DNA from: Seonamhaeicola maritimus
Lineage (GTDB): Bacteria; Bacteroidota; Bacteroidia; Flavobacteriales; Flavobacteriaceae
Length of the DNA stretch: 64,000 nucleotides
Assembly: GCF_008056315.1 (NCBI RefSeq)
Contig: NZ_VRKQ01000008.1
Coordinates: 512,927 to 576,926, forward strand
Reading direction: 5' to 3'
Part shown: piece by piece, positions 27,945-36,051 of the stretch
How the letters are laid out: each line of letters starts with the position of its first letter
Numbering within the stretch: position 1 is the stretch's first letter
The notes under the pieces: generated by a model
Databases searched by the model: none
Told to the model about the DNA's origin: nothing
The model's input: the letters and a program-made list of their open reading frames with translations, nothing else
Made by a program: the position numbers and the translations under genes

Positions 27945-29255
27945 ATGATATTATTAGCTAGTACATTAGGAACAATTATAGCGACTGTAGCAGCCTTTTT
28001 AGTGTTAACACTTGCATTGGTTGGGTTGTTATTATTTGTAAAACAAAAATTATCACCATCAGGACCTGTAAAGATTACCATTAATGGTGAAAAAGAAATT
28101 GAAGTAGCTTCTGGAGGTACTTTATTATCTACTTTAGGAAACGAAAAAATCTTCTTGCCATCTGCTTGTGGTGGAGGTGGAACTTGTATTCAGTGCGAGT
28201 GTCACGTTAATTCTGGTGGAGGTGAAGCCTTGCCAACAGAAACACCTCACTTTAGTAGAAAAGAACTTCAACATGGTGTGCGTTTAGCATGTCAGGTTAA
28301 AGTAAAGCAGGATATGGATATTTCTATTCCTGAAGAGATTTTCGGAATTAAGAAATGGGATGCTGTTGTAGTACGTAACTACAACGTAGCATCATTTATT
28401 AAGGAGTTTGTTGTTGAAATTCCTGAGGATATGGGTTACAAAGCAGGGGGGTATATTCAAATTGAAATTCCACCATGTGAAGTGAAATATTCAGATATGG
28501 ATATTACAGCGCATCCTGAAGAGCATGAAACGCCAGATAAGTTTAAAGCAGAATGGGATAAATTTGGTCTTTGGCCATTAGTAATGAAGAATGATGAGTT
28601 GGTAGAGCGTGCATATTCTATGGCTTCTTACCCAGCAGAAGGACGTGAGATTATGTTAAACGTTCGTATTGCAACGCCACCATGGGATAGAGCTAAAAAC
28701 GGTTGGATGGATGTAAATCCTGGTGTAGCATCATCTTATATCTTTAATTTAAAGAAAGGTGATAAGTGTACCATCTCAGGACCTTATGGTGAGTTCTTTA
28801 TTAATGAGTCTGAAGCTGAAATGTTATACGTAGGTGGTGGTGCTGGTATGGCACCAATGCGTTCACATTTATATCATTTATTCAGAACGATAAAAACTGG
28901 TAGAAAAGTTACCTATTGGTACGGTGGACGTTCTAAGGCAGAATTGTTTTATTTAGACCACTTTAAAGCATTAGAAAAAGATTTCCCGAATTTTAAATTC
29001 TACATCGCTTTATCAGACCCATTAGAGGCAGATAACTGGAAAGTGAAGAAAGATATTAATGATACTGAAGGTGATGGTTTTGTTGGGTTTATTCACAATT
29101 GTGTAATAGATAATTACTTAGCGCATCACGATTCTCCTGAAGATATAGAATTATATTTTTGTGGACCACCATTAATGAATAAAGCGGTTCAGAAAATGGG
29201 TGAAGACTTTGGTCTTGCCGATGAGAATATTAGATTTGATGACTTTGGAGGATAG
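27945..29255 (+). CDS. nqrF: Na+-translocating NADH:quinone reductase subunit F
   Basis: A 436-residue NADH-oxidising subunit. One membrane helix at about 8-32 is followed by a plant-type [2Fe-2S] ferredoxin domain with C75, C81, C84 and C116, spaced exactly as in the NQR family (Cx5Cx2Cx31C). A ferredoxin-NADP+ reductase-like FAD/NADH module follows, with ERAYSMASYPAEG for FAD binding and GGGAGMAPMRSHL for nucleotide binding. The C-terminus LYFCGPPLMNKAV is typical. It ends the operon; a hairpin terminator lies 66 bases beyond. Confidence 0.97.
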   Translation: MILLASTLGTIIATVAAFLVLTLALVGLLLFVKQKLSPSGPVKITINGEKEIEVASGGTLLSTLGNEKIFLPSACGGGGTCIQCECHVNSGGGEALPTETPHFSRKELQHGVRLACQVKVKQDMDISIPEEIFGIKKWDAVVVRNYNVASFIKEFVVEIPEDMGYKAGGYIQIEIPPCEVKYSDMDITAHPEEHETPDKFKAEWDKFGLWPLVMKNDELVERAYSMASYPAEGREIMLNVRIATPPWDRAKNGWMDVNPGVASSYIFNLKKGDKCTISGPYGEFFINESEAEMLYVGGGAGMAPMRSHLYHLFRTIKTGRKVTYWYGGRSKAELFYLDHFKALEKDFPNFKFYIALSDPLEADNWKVKKDINDTEGDGFVGFIHNCVIDNYLAHHDSPEDIELYFCGPPLMNKAVQKMGEDFGLADENIRFDDFGG

Positions 29256-29281
29256 GTCGCTAATCGATAATTAACTAAGAA

Positions 29282-29311
29282 TGTCACCCTGAGCGTAGTC
29301 GAAGGGTCTCA
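29282..29311 (+). repeat. Short dispersed Flavobacteria repeat
   Basis: Contains CTGAGCGTAGTCGAAGGG after TGTCACC, an intergenic repeat that recurs widely in Flavobacteriaceae genomes by my recollection. Here it lies between nqrF and its terminator. Confidence 0.6.
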
Positions 29312-29320
29312 TATAAAACA

Positions 29321-29351
29321 AAAAACCAACTCAATATGAGTTGGTTTTTTT
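29321..29351 (+). terminator. Bidirectional terminator between nqrF and the 29350 gene
   Basis: AAAAACCAACTCA / TGAGTTGGTTTTT with a short loop and A and T runs on the two sides, so it can end the nqr operon and the convergent minus-strand gene. Confidence 0.85.
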
Positions 29352-29790
29352 ATGCTAGAACGTTAGCCTTTTCAAATTCAAATAGCTGTTGATAATCCAT
29401 TACGTTAGCTATGTTATCTAATACACATAACAGTTCAATAACTTTAGAAAGCCCGTTGAATAAGACATTTTTATTGGTTGGATTTTTAGGTTTTTTGTTT
29501 TTATAATGAAGCGGTAGCTCAAAACCACAAGCTTTTAAAAACGCAGCTTCAATTTGTAATAGCTCTAAAGGCGAATATCCATTAAATTTTCTACCAAAAC
29601 TTTGGTGTATTTTCCCAACATAATTTAGTTTAAGGGAGCCATGAAAATCTGATATGTGTTTCCAACTATCGGTATTATCTAAAATATTACCAACAGCACA
29701 TTGCTTGCAACACTCTGGGTAAAGAGTGTTGTTGTGAAAAGCAGTATATAGCTTTTTTATAGCAGCTTCAAAACGTGGTGTTGTTTTCAT
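29350..29790 (-). CDS. Conserved flavobacterial protein of unknown function (Nqr neighbourhood)
   Basis: A 146-residue soluble protein. The N-terminal part has two close cysteines in YPECCKQCAVGNIL (three Cys in all), followed by WKHISDFHGSLKLNYVG and GRKFNGYSPLELLQIEAAF. The cysteines and histidines could bind metal. There is no ferredoxin or flavin domain. I recall close homologues in Flavobacteriaceae being labelled as an NQR subunit F through neighbour transfer; the sequence gives no support for an NQR catalytic role. It is convergent with nqrF and ends 24 bases after the last DUF6090 gene. Confidence 0.65.
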   Translation of the reverse strand: MKTTPRFEAAIKKLYTAFHNNTLYPECCKQCAVGNILDNTDSWKHISDFHGSLKLNYVGKIHQSFGRKFNGYSPLELLQIEAAFLKACGFELPLHYKNKKPKNPTNKNVLFNGLSKVIELLCVLDNIANVMDYQQLFEFEKANVLA

Positions 29791-29813
29791 AGAGTATTAA
29801 GTTACAAAATAAT

Positions 29814-30569
29814 TTAATCATCGGTGTTCTTGTTTAACTCATCCTTTAACATGCCAATAACTTTTCTGGTGGCTTCCATATTATCATTAACCAATGTGCT
29901 AATCATTTTTCTGTGCATAGTTGTTGATTTAATCATAGGAAGATAGGTGCCATCCTTTTGCAGCTCATCATAATTATTAGGACGTATTGGAATAAGAAAT
30001 GGGTCATCCGCATTGAATTTATCCGTTTCATAACTGAAGTGCTGGTCAATTTTAATTTGTCGGTCTGATTGAAAAGACTCAAAATATTCCATTTGTTCTA
30101 ACAAACGTTTGTGCTTTAGCTCAAATAAATCCACAATGGTTTTCCTTAAGGTGTCTGAGCTTATAATTTCATAACCAACGTTTTTTAGGCTTTCATAGCC
30201 GGCATATGAAAGTGAAAGGTTTGTTCCTGGTATTCTAGCATTTTGATAATGATAATTCATAGTATCAATATAAGGCATACCTTTTTCGAGTGATTTAATA
30301 ACAATGTCACTAGAGGTATTCCAACGAATTCTTAGTAAAGAATCTGTAATCATACTTTTATAATTGTTTTCCATAGAACTCAATAATTCGGTGAGCACTT
30401 TTCTTTCTTGCTTACGTTCCTTTTTAAATTCATTCCAATTATTAATCTGTAAAGCGATCAAAATACCTATAACCACAAGCAAGATTTCACCAACAGCATA
30501 TTTTAGGTATTTAGTTGTGTTACCTTCTGATAAAAGCTTTTTGCGAATATTTCTAAAGAATTTAATCAT
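29814..30569 (-). CDS. DUF6090-family membrane-anchored protein, array member 1
   Basis: 251 residues. The N-terminal anchor MIKFFRNIRKKLLSEGNTTK plus the membrane helix ending LVVIGILIALQINNWNE is nearly identical in all array members. The basic N-terminus predicts N-in, with the remaining 200 residues in the periplasm. The mid-protein family motif here is SLKNVGYEIISSD, and the C-terminus has GMLKDELNKN. The protein is mainly helical, with a charged linker after the helix (FKKERKQERKVL). It is the last gene of the array operon. Its start overlaps the stop of the upstream member by 4 bases. Function of the family is unknown to me. Confidence 0.85.
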   Translation of the reverse strand: MIKFFRNIRKKLLSEGNTTKYLKYAVGEILLVVIGILIALQINNWNEFKKERKQERKVLTELLSSMENNYKSMITDSLLRIRWNTSSDIVIKSLEKGMPYIDTMNYHYQNARIPGTNLSLSYAGYESLKNVGYEIISSDTLRKTIVDLFELKHKRLLEQMEYFESFQSDRQIKIDQHFSYETDKFNADDPFLIPIRPNNYDELQKDGTYLPMIKSTTMHRKMISTLVNDNMEATRKVIGMLKDELNKNTDD

Positions 30570-31309
30570 TGTGTCAATTCTGAATTAATTAAAAGAATAA
30601 GCTGGTTGGTGGTTTTCATGATTTTCGAATATTCGGTAATTAATGATTCACTGTTAAATGAGGAAAGAATAAATCCATTTTTATATGCAATATTATTCAA
30701 TAGCATATTTGCTTGAATGGCGTCTAGTTTAATTCTTTCATTTTCTAAACCTTTTAATGATGTTTCTAAATCTATGGTGGTGAAGAAGGGGTCATATAAG
30801 TATCTTTCAAAATCTTGTTGCATTTCATTTTCTATAAAGGCAATCTTTTTAAAACTGGTTTGCATATTCTGAATGCCATCTTTAATAGATTTATTTGAAA
30901 TTATGGATAGATTCCCTGAATTTAATAATTCTTGATAGGTATTATTATGTTGCTCGAACGGATACCAGATCATTACATTTAAACCTTGTCTATTAAATGC
31001 AACTACATCTAATGCTTTAGTTTTATTAAAGAACTCTAATATGCTGTCACTAGATTTAATAGACTTTTCTCTATCTGCAATAAAAACCTTGAGTGAAGTA
31101 AGATTTAAGATTAAATCGGCTTTAATATTTTCTAGATAGATATGTTCAATGTTTTTCGTTTTTCTACTTTCATTCCAATTATTTATTTGAAGAGCTATCA
31201 AAATACCAAAAACCACCAGTACAATTTCACCAATAGCATATTTGAGGTATTTACCAGTATTTCCTTCGGCTAAAAGTTTTTTACGGATGTTTCTAAAGAA
31301 TTTAATCAT
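30566..31309 (-). CDS. DUF6090-family membrane-anchored protein, array member 2
   Basis: 247 residues with the shared anchor (MIKFFRNIRKKLLAEGNTGK and the helix VLVVFGILIALQINNWNE). The central motif is ELLNSGNLSIISNKSI and the C-terminal motif is LILLINSELTQ, the clearest form of the family's LINxEL ending. The ectodomain differs strongly from member 1 even though the anchors match. It overlaps member 1 by 4 bases and is separated from member 3 by 1 base, so co-translation is likely. Confidence 0.85.
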   Translation of the reverse strand: MIKFFRNIRKKLLAEGNTGKYLKYAIGEIVLVVFGILIALQINNWNESRKTKNIEHIYLENIKADLILNLTSLKVFIADREKSIKSSDSILEFFNKTKALDVVAFNRQGLNVMIWYPFEQHNNTYQELLNSGNLSIISNKSIKDGIQNMQTSFKKIAFIENEMQQDFERYLYDPFFTTIDLETSLKGLENERIKLDAIQANMLLNNIAYKNGFILSSFNSESLITEYSKIMKTTNQLILLINSELTQ

Positions 31310-31310
31310 T

Positions 31311-32093
31311 CTACCCTGTTTTAGTCTTTAATTCATCTTTAATAATTTGAATTATATTTTCAACGGAAATTTTTAATTTGTCGTAATTCATTAATACCAC
31401 TTTTTTTGAAGCCAATATATCTCCAAGGTCTCCTTGAACACCATCTATTTTTTTGAATTTTAAAATGTAGTTTTCCAAATCTAAAATACTATCTGTGGGT
31501 TTCAAAATTTGAGTTGGACGCAAATTATCCATTATTCTATTCCTCAATTTAGGGCTCAATAAATCATTTATTCTATCCTTGTATCTCAAATGAGTTAAAC
31601 TCCATTCGTCATTCAATTGTTGAAGACCTGAGATGCTAGAATAACAATTTGCTACATTTTGAGAGATTTTATTATTGGAAATCAACTCTAGATTCCCTGT
31701 TGACTTAAGTTCACTCCAAGTATTATTGGCAAATGTTAATTGTGCTAAAAAATAAGCGTGTTCTAAGGCATAAGGCCATAAAATTAGTTCGTCATTTTGC
31801 AATGGATCATCAAAGCTTTTAAGTAGAAGTTTTACATTGTCTAATTGAAATTGACTGAAAGAAATTTGATAATTTAACTGTTCTTGGTTTTTAATGAAAT
31901 CTTCTTGAAGTCTATGCAAATAATGAATTTCTGTTTTACGGTCTTTACGTTCTTCATTCCAATTATTAATTTGTAGCGCAATAAGAATTCCAATTACCAC
32001 AAGTACTATCTCACCTATAGCATATTTAAGATAATGCCCTGTTTTACCTTCACCCAATAGTTGTTTGCGAATATTTCTAAAAAATTTAATCAT
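31311..32093 (-). CDS. DUF6090-family membrane-anchored protein, array member 3
   Basis: 260 residues with the shared anchor (RKQLLGEGKTGHYLKYAIGE). The central motif ELKSTGNLELISNNKI (STG at 131-133) is a near-consensus example. Its ectodomain is clearly closest to member 10 (36840): both share a block like KLLLKSFDDPLQ / QLLLKSLKQPLD, a EHAYFLAQ / EHSYYLPH block, and RYKDRINDLLSPKLR / KHRDKINDLLPPDLR. The two are therefore paralogues separated by six other members. It lies 1 base from member 2 and 2 bases from member 4. Confidence 0.85.
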   Translation of the reverse strand: MIKFFRNIRKQLLGEGKTGHYLKYAIGEIVLVVIGILIALQINNWNEERKDRKTEIHYLHRLQEDFIKNQEQLNYQISFSQFQLDNVKLLLKSFDDPLQNDELILWPYALEHAYFLAQLTFANNTWSELKSTGNLELISNNKISQNVANCYSSISGLQQLNDEWSLTHLRYKDRINDLLSPKLRNRIMDNLRPTQILKPTDSILDLENYILKFKKIDGVQGDLGDILASKKVVLMNYDKLKISVENIIQIIKDELKTKTG

Positions 32094-32095
32094 AA

Positions 32096-32851
32096 CTATT
32101 CAAACCGTTTTAATTCGGAATTAATTAAATCAATAATCTCGTCTTGTACTTGATAAAGTTCTTCAGCATGTCCTAATGCATCACTAGTGTTAAGTCTTTT
32201 TAAGTTAACTAAAGTTTCAAACTCCATGCTTTGTAGAACTTTTTTTTGTTCTAAAGGAAATGAACTCCTTTTGGCAGCAGTTAAATCACCAGTTCTCATA
32301 TTAATTAAAGGATATTTATCAATAATATGAGCGGTAAAATGGTTCGATAACAAGTTTTTTAAATGGTCTAGAATATTGCCGTAAGTTTTTTCTAAACTTG
32401 TAATACTTGATAATTTAAAACTTAAGTTATCATTTTTTATAATGCCAATTTTTCCCGAAGAAAGAGAGGAATTAAAAACACCTTTTTGTGGGCTATAGTA
32501 TGGTGTCCATGATAAAGCACTTATATAATTTTCAAAGCTTTCAACTTCAATTGGTTGTTGATCTGGACCGAAGTATTCTGAAAATTCCACCATATGGCGG
32601 TTTATATGTTCATGAAATTTCATCATTTCCTGAAGACGCTCATGATTGCCAATAATTTCACTTTTTAAATTAATGAGTAGGTGTTTTTCTTCTTTAGCCT
32701 CTATTCTGTTATTGTTCCAATTATTAATCTGAAGAGCAATCAATATTCCTATAACTACGAGTACTATTTCACCAATAGCATACTTGAGGTATTTACCAGT
32801 GTGGCCTTCACTTAATAGTTTTTTACGGATGTTTCTGAAGAATTTAATCAT
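32096..32851 (-). CDS. DUF6090-family membrane-anchored protein, array member 4 (duplicated unit A)
   Basis: 251 residues with the shared anchor. The ectodomain has EFSEYFGPDQQPIEVESFEN and ISALSWTPYYSPQKGVFNSS, both closely matched in member 6. The central motif is SSLSSGKIGIIKND and the C-terminus is IIDLINSELKRFE, identical in its last eight residues to member 6. It is the first half of a duplicated A-B segment. Its start codon shares one base with the stop of member 5. Confidence 0.85.
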   Translation of the reverse strand: MIKFFRNIRKKLLSEGHTGKYLKYAIGEIVLVVIGILIALQINNWNNNRIEAKEEKHLLINLKSEIIGNHERLQEMMKFHEHINRHMVEFSEYFGPDQQPIEVESFENYISALSWTPYYSPQKGVFNSSLSSGKIGIIKNDNLSFKLSSITSLEKTYGNILDHLKNLLSNHFTAHIIDKYPLINMRTGDLTAAKRSSFPLEQKKVLQSMEFETLVNLKRLNTSDALGHAEELYQVQDEIIDLINSELKRFE

Positions 32852-33585
32852 TATAATACCTTAAGCTTATTGATTAATGAAATAGTTTGTTCTTTAATTG
32901 CATTATAGCTTTCTATAAACTTATCTGTAATATAATTTTTGAACATAACCATATTAGTTAATAAATTAACAAATTCATGTTCGTCAGACACTTCTTTTCT
33001 AACCAGATTAGTGTAATTATCTTTGGGCTGGATTCCCATTTCATAGGGATACTTATTGTTATAAGTATTTCTCATTTCAAAATATAAGTCTCGATCATCA
33101 TTATTAAGTTTAAAATTTTCTAAAAAATTATAATGCTTAATTATTTCCTCTTTAATGTCTTTGTGGAAAAGTTCAATATTACCTGTGGACTGTAAAGAAT
33201 TAAATGTAACGATATTAAACTCTGTAATGATTCCCCAGAAATGGGGGACGAAATCATAGAATGCAAGCTGTTTTAGGGAGTCTATGTTTGTTTGAGGAGC
33301 AAAGAGGTTATTAACTTGAGATTTGTTTTTTGATTGAAAACTTTTGAGGATTTCAATACTTTGATTCAATTTTAAAGTGTCTTTTGCTAAATCTTGAATT
33401 AATGAATGTGTCAATTCTATCTTCTTTTTGTGCTCTTTTCGATTTTCATTCCAATTATTTATTTGAAGAGCTATCAAAATACCAAAAACCACCAGTACAA
33501 TTTCACCAATAGCATACTTGAGGTATTTACCAGTATTGCCCTCTGCTAAAAGCTTTTTACGGATGTTTCTAAAGAATTTAATCAT
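32851..33585 (-). CDS. DUF6090-family membrane-anchored protein, array member 5 (duplicated unit B)
   Basis: 244 residues with the shared anchor (helix VLVVFGILIALQINNWNENR). Just after the anchor it has SLIQDLAKDTLKLNQSI, matched in member 7 as ALISDLAKDTLTLNKTI. The central motif is SLQSTGNIELFHKD and the C-terminus is ISLINKLKVL, which lacks the usual final EL. Upstream of its start lies the 77-bp palindromic repeat at 33601-33677, in a 122-base gap that may contain a promoter or RNA-processing site inside the array. Confidence 0.85.
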   Translation of the reverse strand: MIKFFRNIRKKLLAEGNTGKYLKYAIGEIVLVVFGILIALQINNWNENRKEHKKKIELTHSLIQDLAKDTLKLNQSIEILKSFQSKNKSQVNNLFAPQTNIDSLKQLAFYDFVPHFWGIITEFNIVTFNSLQSTGNIELFHKDIKEEIIKHYNFLENFKLNNDDRDLYFEMRNTYNNKYPYEMGIQPKDNYTNLVRKEVSDEHEFVNLLTNMVMFKNYITDKFIESYNAIKEQTISLINKLKVL

Positions 33586-33600
33586 AACTTATATGTGTTT

Positions 33601-33677
33601 TGTCTTTTCGAAATGAATAATATTGTTTCTAATAAGAAATCTCATTATGCGATGTCTCAACTTCGCTCGACATGACA
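33601..33677. repeat. 77-bp palindromic MITE-like element, copy 1
   Basis: Ends TGTCTTTTCGA and TCGACATGACA are near-perfect inverted repeats. The length equals copy 2 at 35216-35292 and the sequence is alignable throughout. It lies upstream of the start of array member 5. Confidence 0.75.
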
Positions 33678-33707
33678 TTGGGTGTTCTCAATAGAATTTC
33701 ATCATAC

Positions 33708-34460
33708 TTACTCAAATCGTTTTAATTCTGAATTAATTAGGTTTAAAATATTTTCTTGTGCTTCAGATAGGTTCTGTGAGGACTTAATTGCTTCACTTGA
33801 TGTTAAGCGCTTAATGTCTACAATACCTTCTGCTTTGCGGTTTTGAAGTATGCTTTTCTGATCAATCTTAAATAGGCTTGTACGCGAAGCGGATGAACTT
33901 CCGGTATTCATGTTAATATAAGAATAATGGTCTGAAAAAATTTCGAACTGCTGTTCGCTATTTAAATTCAATAGTTCTATAATTCTATAATATTCGCTCT
34001 CTATATTGGTAATAGATGATAAGGCAATAACCAATGTACTATTTTTTAGTAAAGATAATTTGCCAGATGAAATAACCGAGTTTATAACACCTTTTTGGCC
34101 ATGATAACTGGGTGTCCATCCTAAGGCAGAGATATATTGATTAAACTTCGTCGCATCAATAGGGTCTTGTTCCGGACCAAAAAAAGCTGAAAATTCTTTA
34201 GCGCTATTATACATCATATCATGATGTCTCATCATTACCTTTAAAAGGTTTTGGTTACCCTCAAACTCATTTTTTAAATTAATAATAATTTTTTGCTCTT
34301 CCTTAAGGTCTAAGCGGGTATTATTCCATGTGTTTACTTGTAAGGCAAGTAAAATACCAATCATTACCAAAATAATCTCACCAATAGCATACTTGAAGTA
34401 TTTACCAGTGTTGCCTTCGGCTAAAAGCTTTTTGCGAATGTTTTTAAAGAATTTAATCAT
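33708..34460 (-). CDS. DUF6090-family membrane-anchored protein, array member 6 (duplicated unit A')
   Basis: 250 residues. The anchor is a variant (MIKFFKNIRKKLLAEGNTGK, helix LVMIGILLALQVNTWNN). The ectodomain is a close paralogue of member 4: EFSAFFGPEQDPIDATKFNQ, ISALGWTPSYHGQKGVINSV, SVISSGKLSLLKNS and the ending LNLINSELKRFE. It is separated by 2 bases from member 7. Together with member 7 and the following 77-bp repeat it repeats the gene order of the 32096-33707 segment. Confidence 0.85.
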   Translation of the reverse strand: MIKFFKNIRKKLLAEGNTGKYFKYAIGEIILVMIGILLALQVNTWNNTRLDLKEEQKIIINLKNEFEGNQNLLKVMMRHHDMMYNSAKEFSAFFGPEQDPIDATKFNQYISALGWTPSYHGQKGVINSVISSGKLSLLKNSTLVIALSSITNIESEYYRIIELLNLNSEQQFEIFSDHYSYINMNTGSSSASRTSLFKIDQKSILQNRKAEGIVDIKRLTSSEAIKSSQNLSEAQENILNLINSELKRFE

Positions 34461-34462
34461 GG

Positions 34463-35200
34463 TTATGTTTCTGTATTTAGTTTGTAAAGTAGTGCTTTGG
34501 TCTCAATTTGAATTTTCTCTAGCGTGTTTAAAGTGTAGCCCTCAACAAAATATTTTAGTTTGAAGACTTTGTAAAGAAATCCTCCAAACTCTGCAAAATC
34601 AACTTCGCTCCAAATGATTTTTGAAAGTTTGTCATTATATTGGTTGTTCAGGTGATCCATTTGGACAAACTTGGTGTTGTTGAGAACAAATAGATCAACG
34701 TAGTTTCTAATATCCTCTTTTGATGATGTATAATAGTTCTCTTGAAGTTCGTTTAATTTAATTAAATCTTTTTGAAGCCAATCTTCTAGTTCAGTTATTT
34801 TACCTGTAGATTTTAAACTATTTACAGTGTTTTTGTTGAATGCTATATTCCCAAAAATAGTTGGATTATAAACTTTGAAGATGTTTTTTAGGGTGTCAAC
34901 ATTAATTTCAGGATTAGACATGCGTTTAAAATATACGCCCAACTTAGTTGTGTCGGTAACCAAGTTATTTATGGTTTTATTCAAGGTGAGGGTGTCTTTT
35001 GCAAGATCAGAAATAAGGGCTATTTTATATTTTTTTATTTCATTTTTAAGAGTATGGTCTTCATTCCAGTTATTTATTTGGAGCGCTATTAAAATACCAA
35101 CAACAACAAGAAAAATTTCACCAATTGCATATTTTAGGTACTTGCCAGTATTGCCTTCAGCTAAAAGCTTTTGCCGTATGTTTCTAAAGAATTTAATCAT
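34463..35200 (-). CDS. DUF6090-family membrane-anchored protein, array member 7 (duplicated unit B')
   Basis: 245 residues with the shared anchor (MIKFFRNIRQKLLAEGNTGK, helix LVVVGILIALQINNWNE). Related to member 5 (ALISDLAKDTLTLNKTI after the anchor; VDTLKNIFKVYNPTIFGNI against DSLKQLAFYDFVPHFWGII). The central motif is SLKSTGKITELEDW. The ectodomain has diverged more than the unit A pair. A 112-base gap containing the second 77-bp repeat precedes its start. Confidence 0.85.
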   Translation of the reverse strand: MIKFFRNIRQKLLAEGNTGKYLKYAIGEIFLVVVGILIALQINNWNEDHTLKNEIKKYKIALISDLAKDTLTLNKTINNLVTDTTKLGVYFKRMSNPEINVDTLKNIFKVYNPTIFGNIAFNKNTVNSLKSTGKITELEDWLQKDLIKLNELQENYYTSSKEDIRNYVDLFVLNNTKFVQMDHLNNQYNDKLSKIIWSEVDFAEFGGFLYKVFKLKYFVEGYTLNTLEKIQIETKALLYKLNTET

Positions 35201-35215
35201 AACTTAAATGTATTT

Positions 35216-35292
35216 TGTCATTTCGAAATGAGAAACATTGTTTCGATTGAGAAATCTCATTGTGAGATGTCTCGACTGCGCTCGACACGACA
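35216..35292. repeat. 77-bp palindromic MITE-like element, copy 2
   Basis: TGTCATTTCGA (35216-35226) and TCGACACGACA (35282-35292) form terminal inverted repeats (9 of 11). An internal hairpin GAGAAATCTCA / TGAGATGTCTC lies at 35249-35273. It is the same length as copy 1 at 33601-33677 and lies at the same place relative to the next gene start. Confidence 0.8.
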
Positions 35293-35312
35293 TTAGGTGT
35301 TTTTTAAAAAAA

Positions 35313-36041
35313 TCAATCTTTTTCTAATTCATGCTTTAAGGTGGCTAGTACATGTTCTGATTTTGTCAAAGCTTCCATTTGGTTATTAAACCAATCTCTT
35401 TGTAATATTTTTTTTATTGAAAGTAATGTTAGTAGTTTTTGGCTATTGATTAAGTTTTGCAACTTTTTGTTTTTGGTCGCAATATCTGATTCTGATTCCA
35501 AATCGTCCAAAGACACTTCTTCTTGAATCATAAAATCTGTTGCCTTTGAATTCCAAAATTCATCCAGATAAAACTCTTGTTTTTCAATTAAGTTATAACT
35601 TATTCGGAGCTTTCGAAACTTACCCATGTATAAACTGTTTGATATAATTTCACCTTTATCAGTTTCTAAAATATCATTTAAAATAGGACTATTTATTGTT
35701 GCTGGGAAGTAAGACATTAGACTTTTAAACATTTCTGAATCCAAATTATGCCTAATCGCTGGGTTTTTTATATAGGTGCTAAGAGAATTTAAATAATTGG
35801 TGTTAATACTGATGCCATTCTTAAGTTGTTTTAGATTATCTTCTAGTTCTTTAGTTACTGAAACTAATATATAGTGCTCTTTTTTGAGCAGCCTTTGATT
35901 TTCATTCCAGTTATTTATTTGAAGTGCAATTAAAATACCAATAACCACCAATATTATTTCGCCAATGGCATATTTAAAATATTTAACTGTTTTGCCTTCT
36001 TTTAAAAGTTTTTTACGGATGTTTCTGAAGAATTTAATCAT
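35313..36041 (-). CDS. DUF6090-family membrane-anchored protein, array member 8
   Basis: 242 residues with the shared anchor (MIKFFRNIRKKLLKEGKTVK). The central motif is altered to ILETDKGEIISNSL, with Asp-Lys in place of Ser/Thr, the most divergent example among the intact members. The C-terminus VLATLKHELEKD keeps the terminal EL. A glutamate/aspartate-rich stretch (EEVSLDDLESESDIA) lies at about residue 170. It lies 10 bases downstream of member 9. Confidence 0.84.
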   Translation of the reverse strand: MIKFFRNIRKKLLKEGKTVKYFKYAIGEIILVVIGILIALQINNWNENQRLLKKEHYILVSVTKELEDNLKQLKNGISINTNYLNSLSTYIKNPAIRHNLDSEMFKSLMSYFPATINSPILNDILETDKGEIISNSLYMGKFRKLRISYNLIEKQEFYLDEFWNSKATDFMIQEEVSLDDLESESDIATKNKKLQNLINSQKLLTLLSIKKILQRDWFNNQMEALTKSEHVLATLKHELEKD

Positions 36042-36051
36042 AATTTTTTGG

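Noticed and set aside
29321-29351. Hairpin after nqrF as part of an RNA regulatory element
   Set aside because: It is a simple stem with flanking A and T runs, best read as a terminator for two convergent genes.
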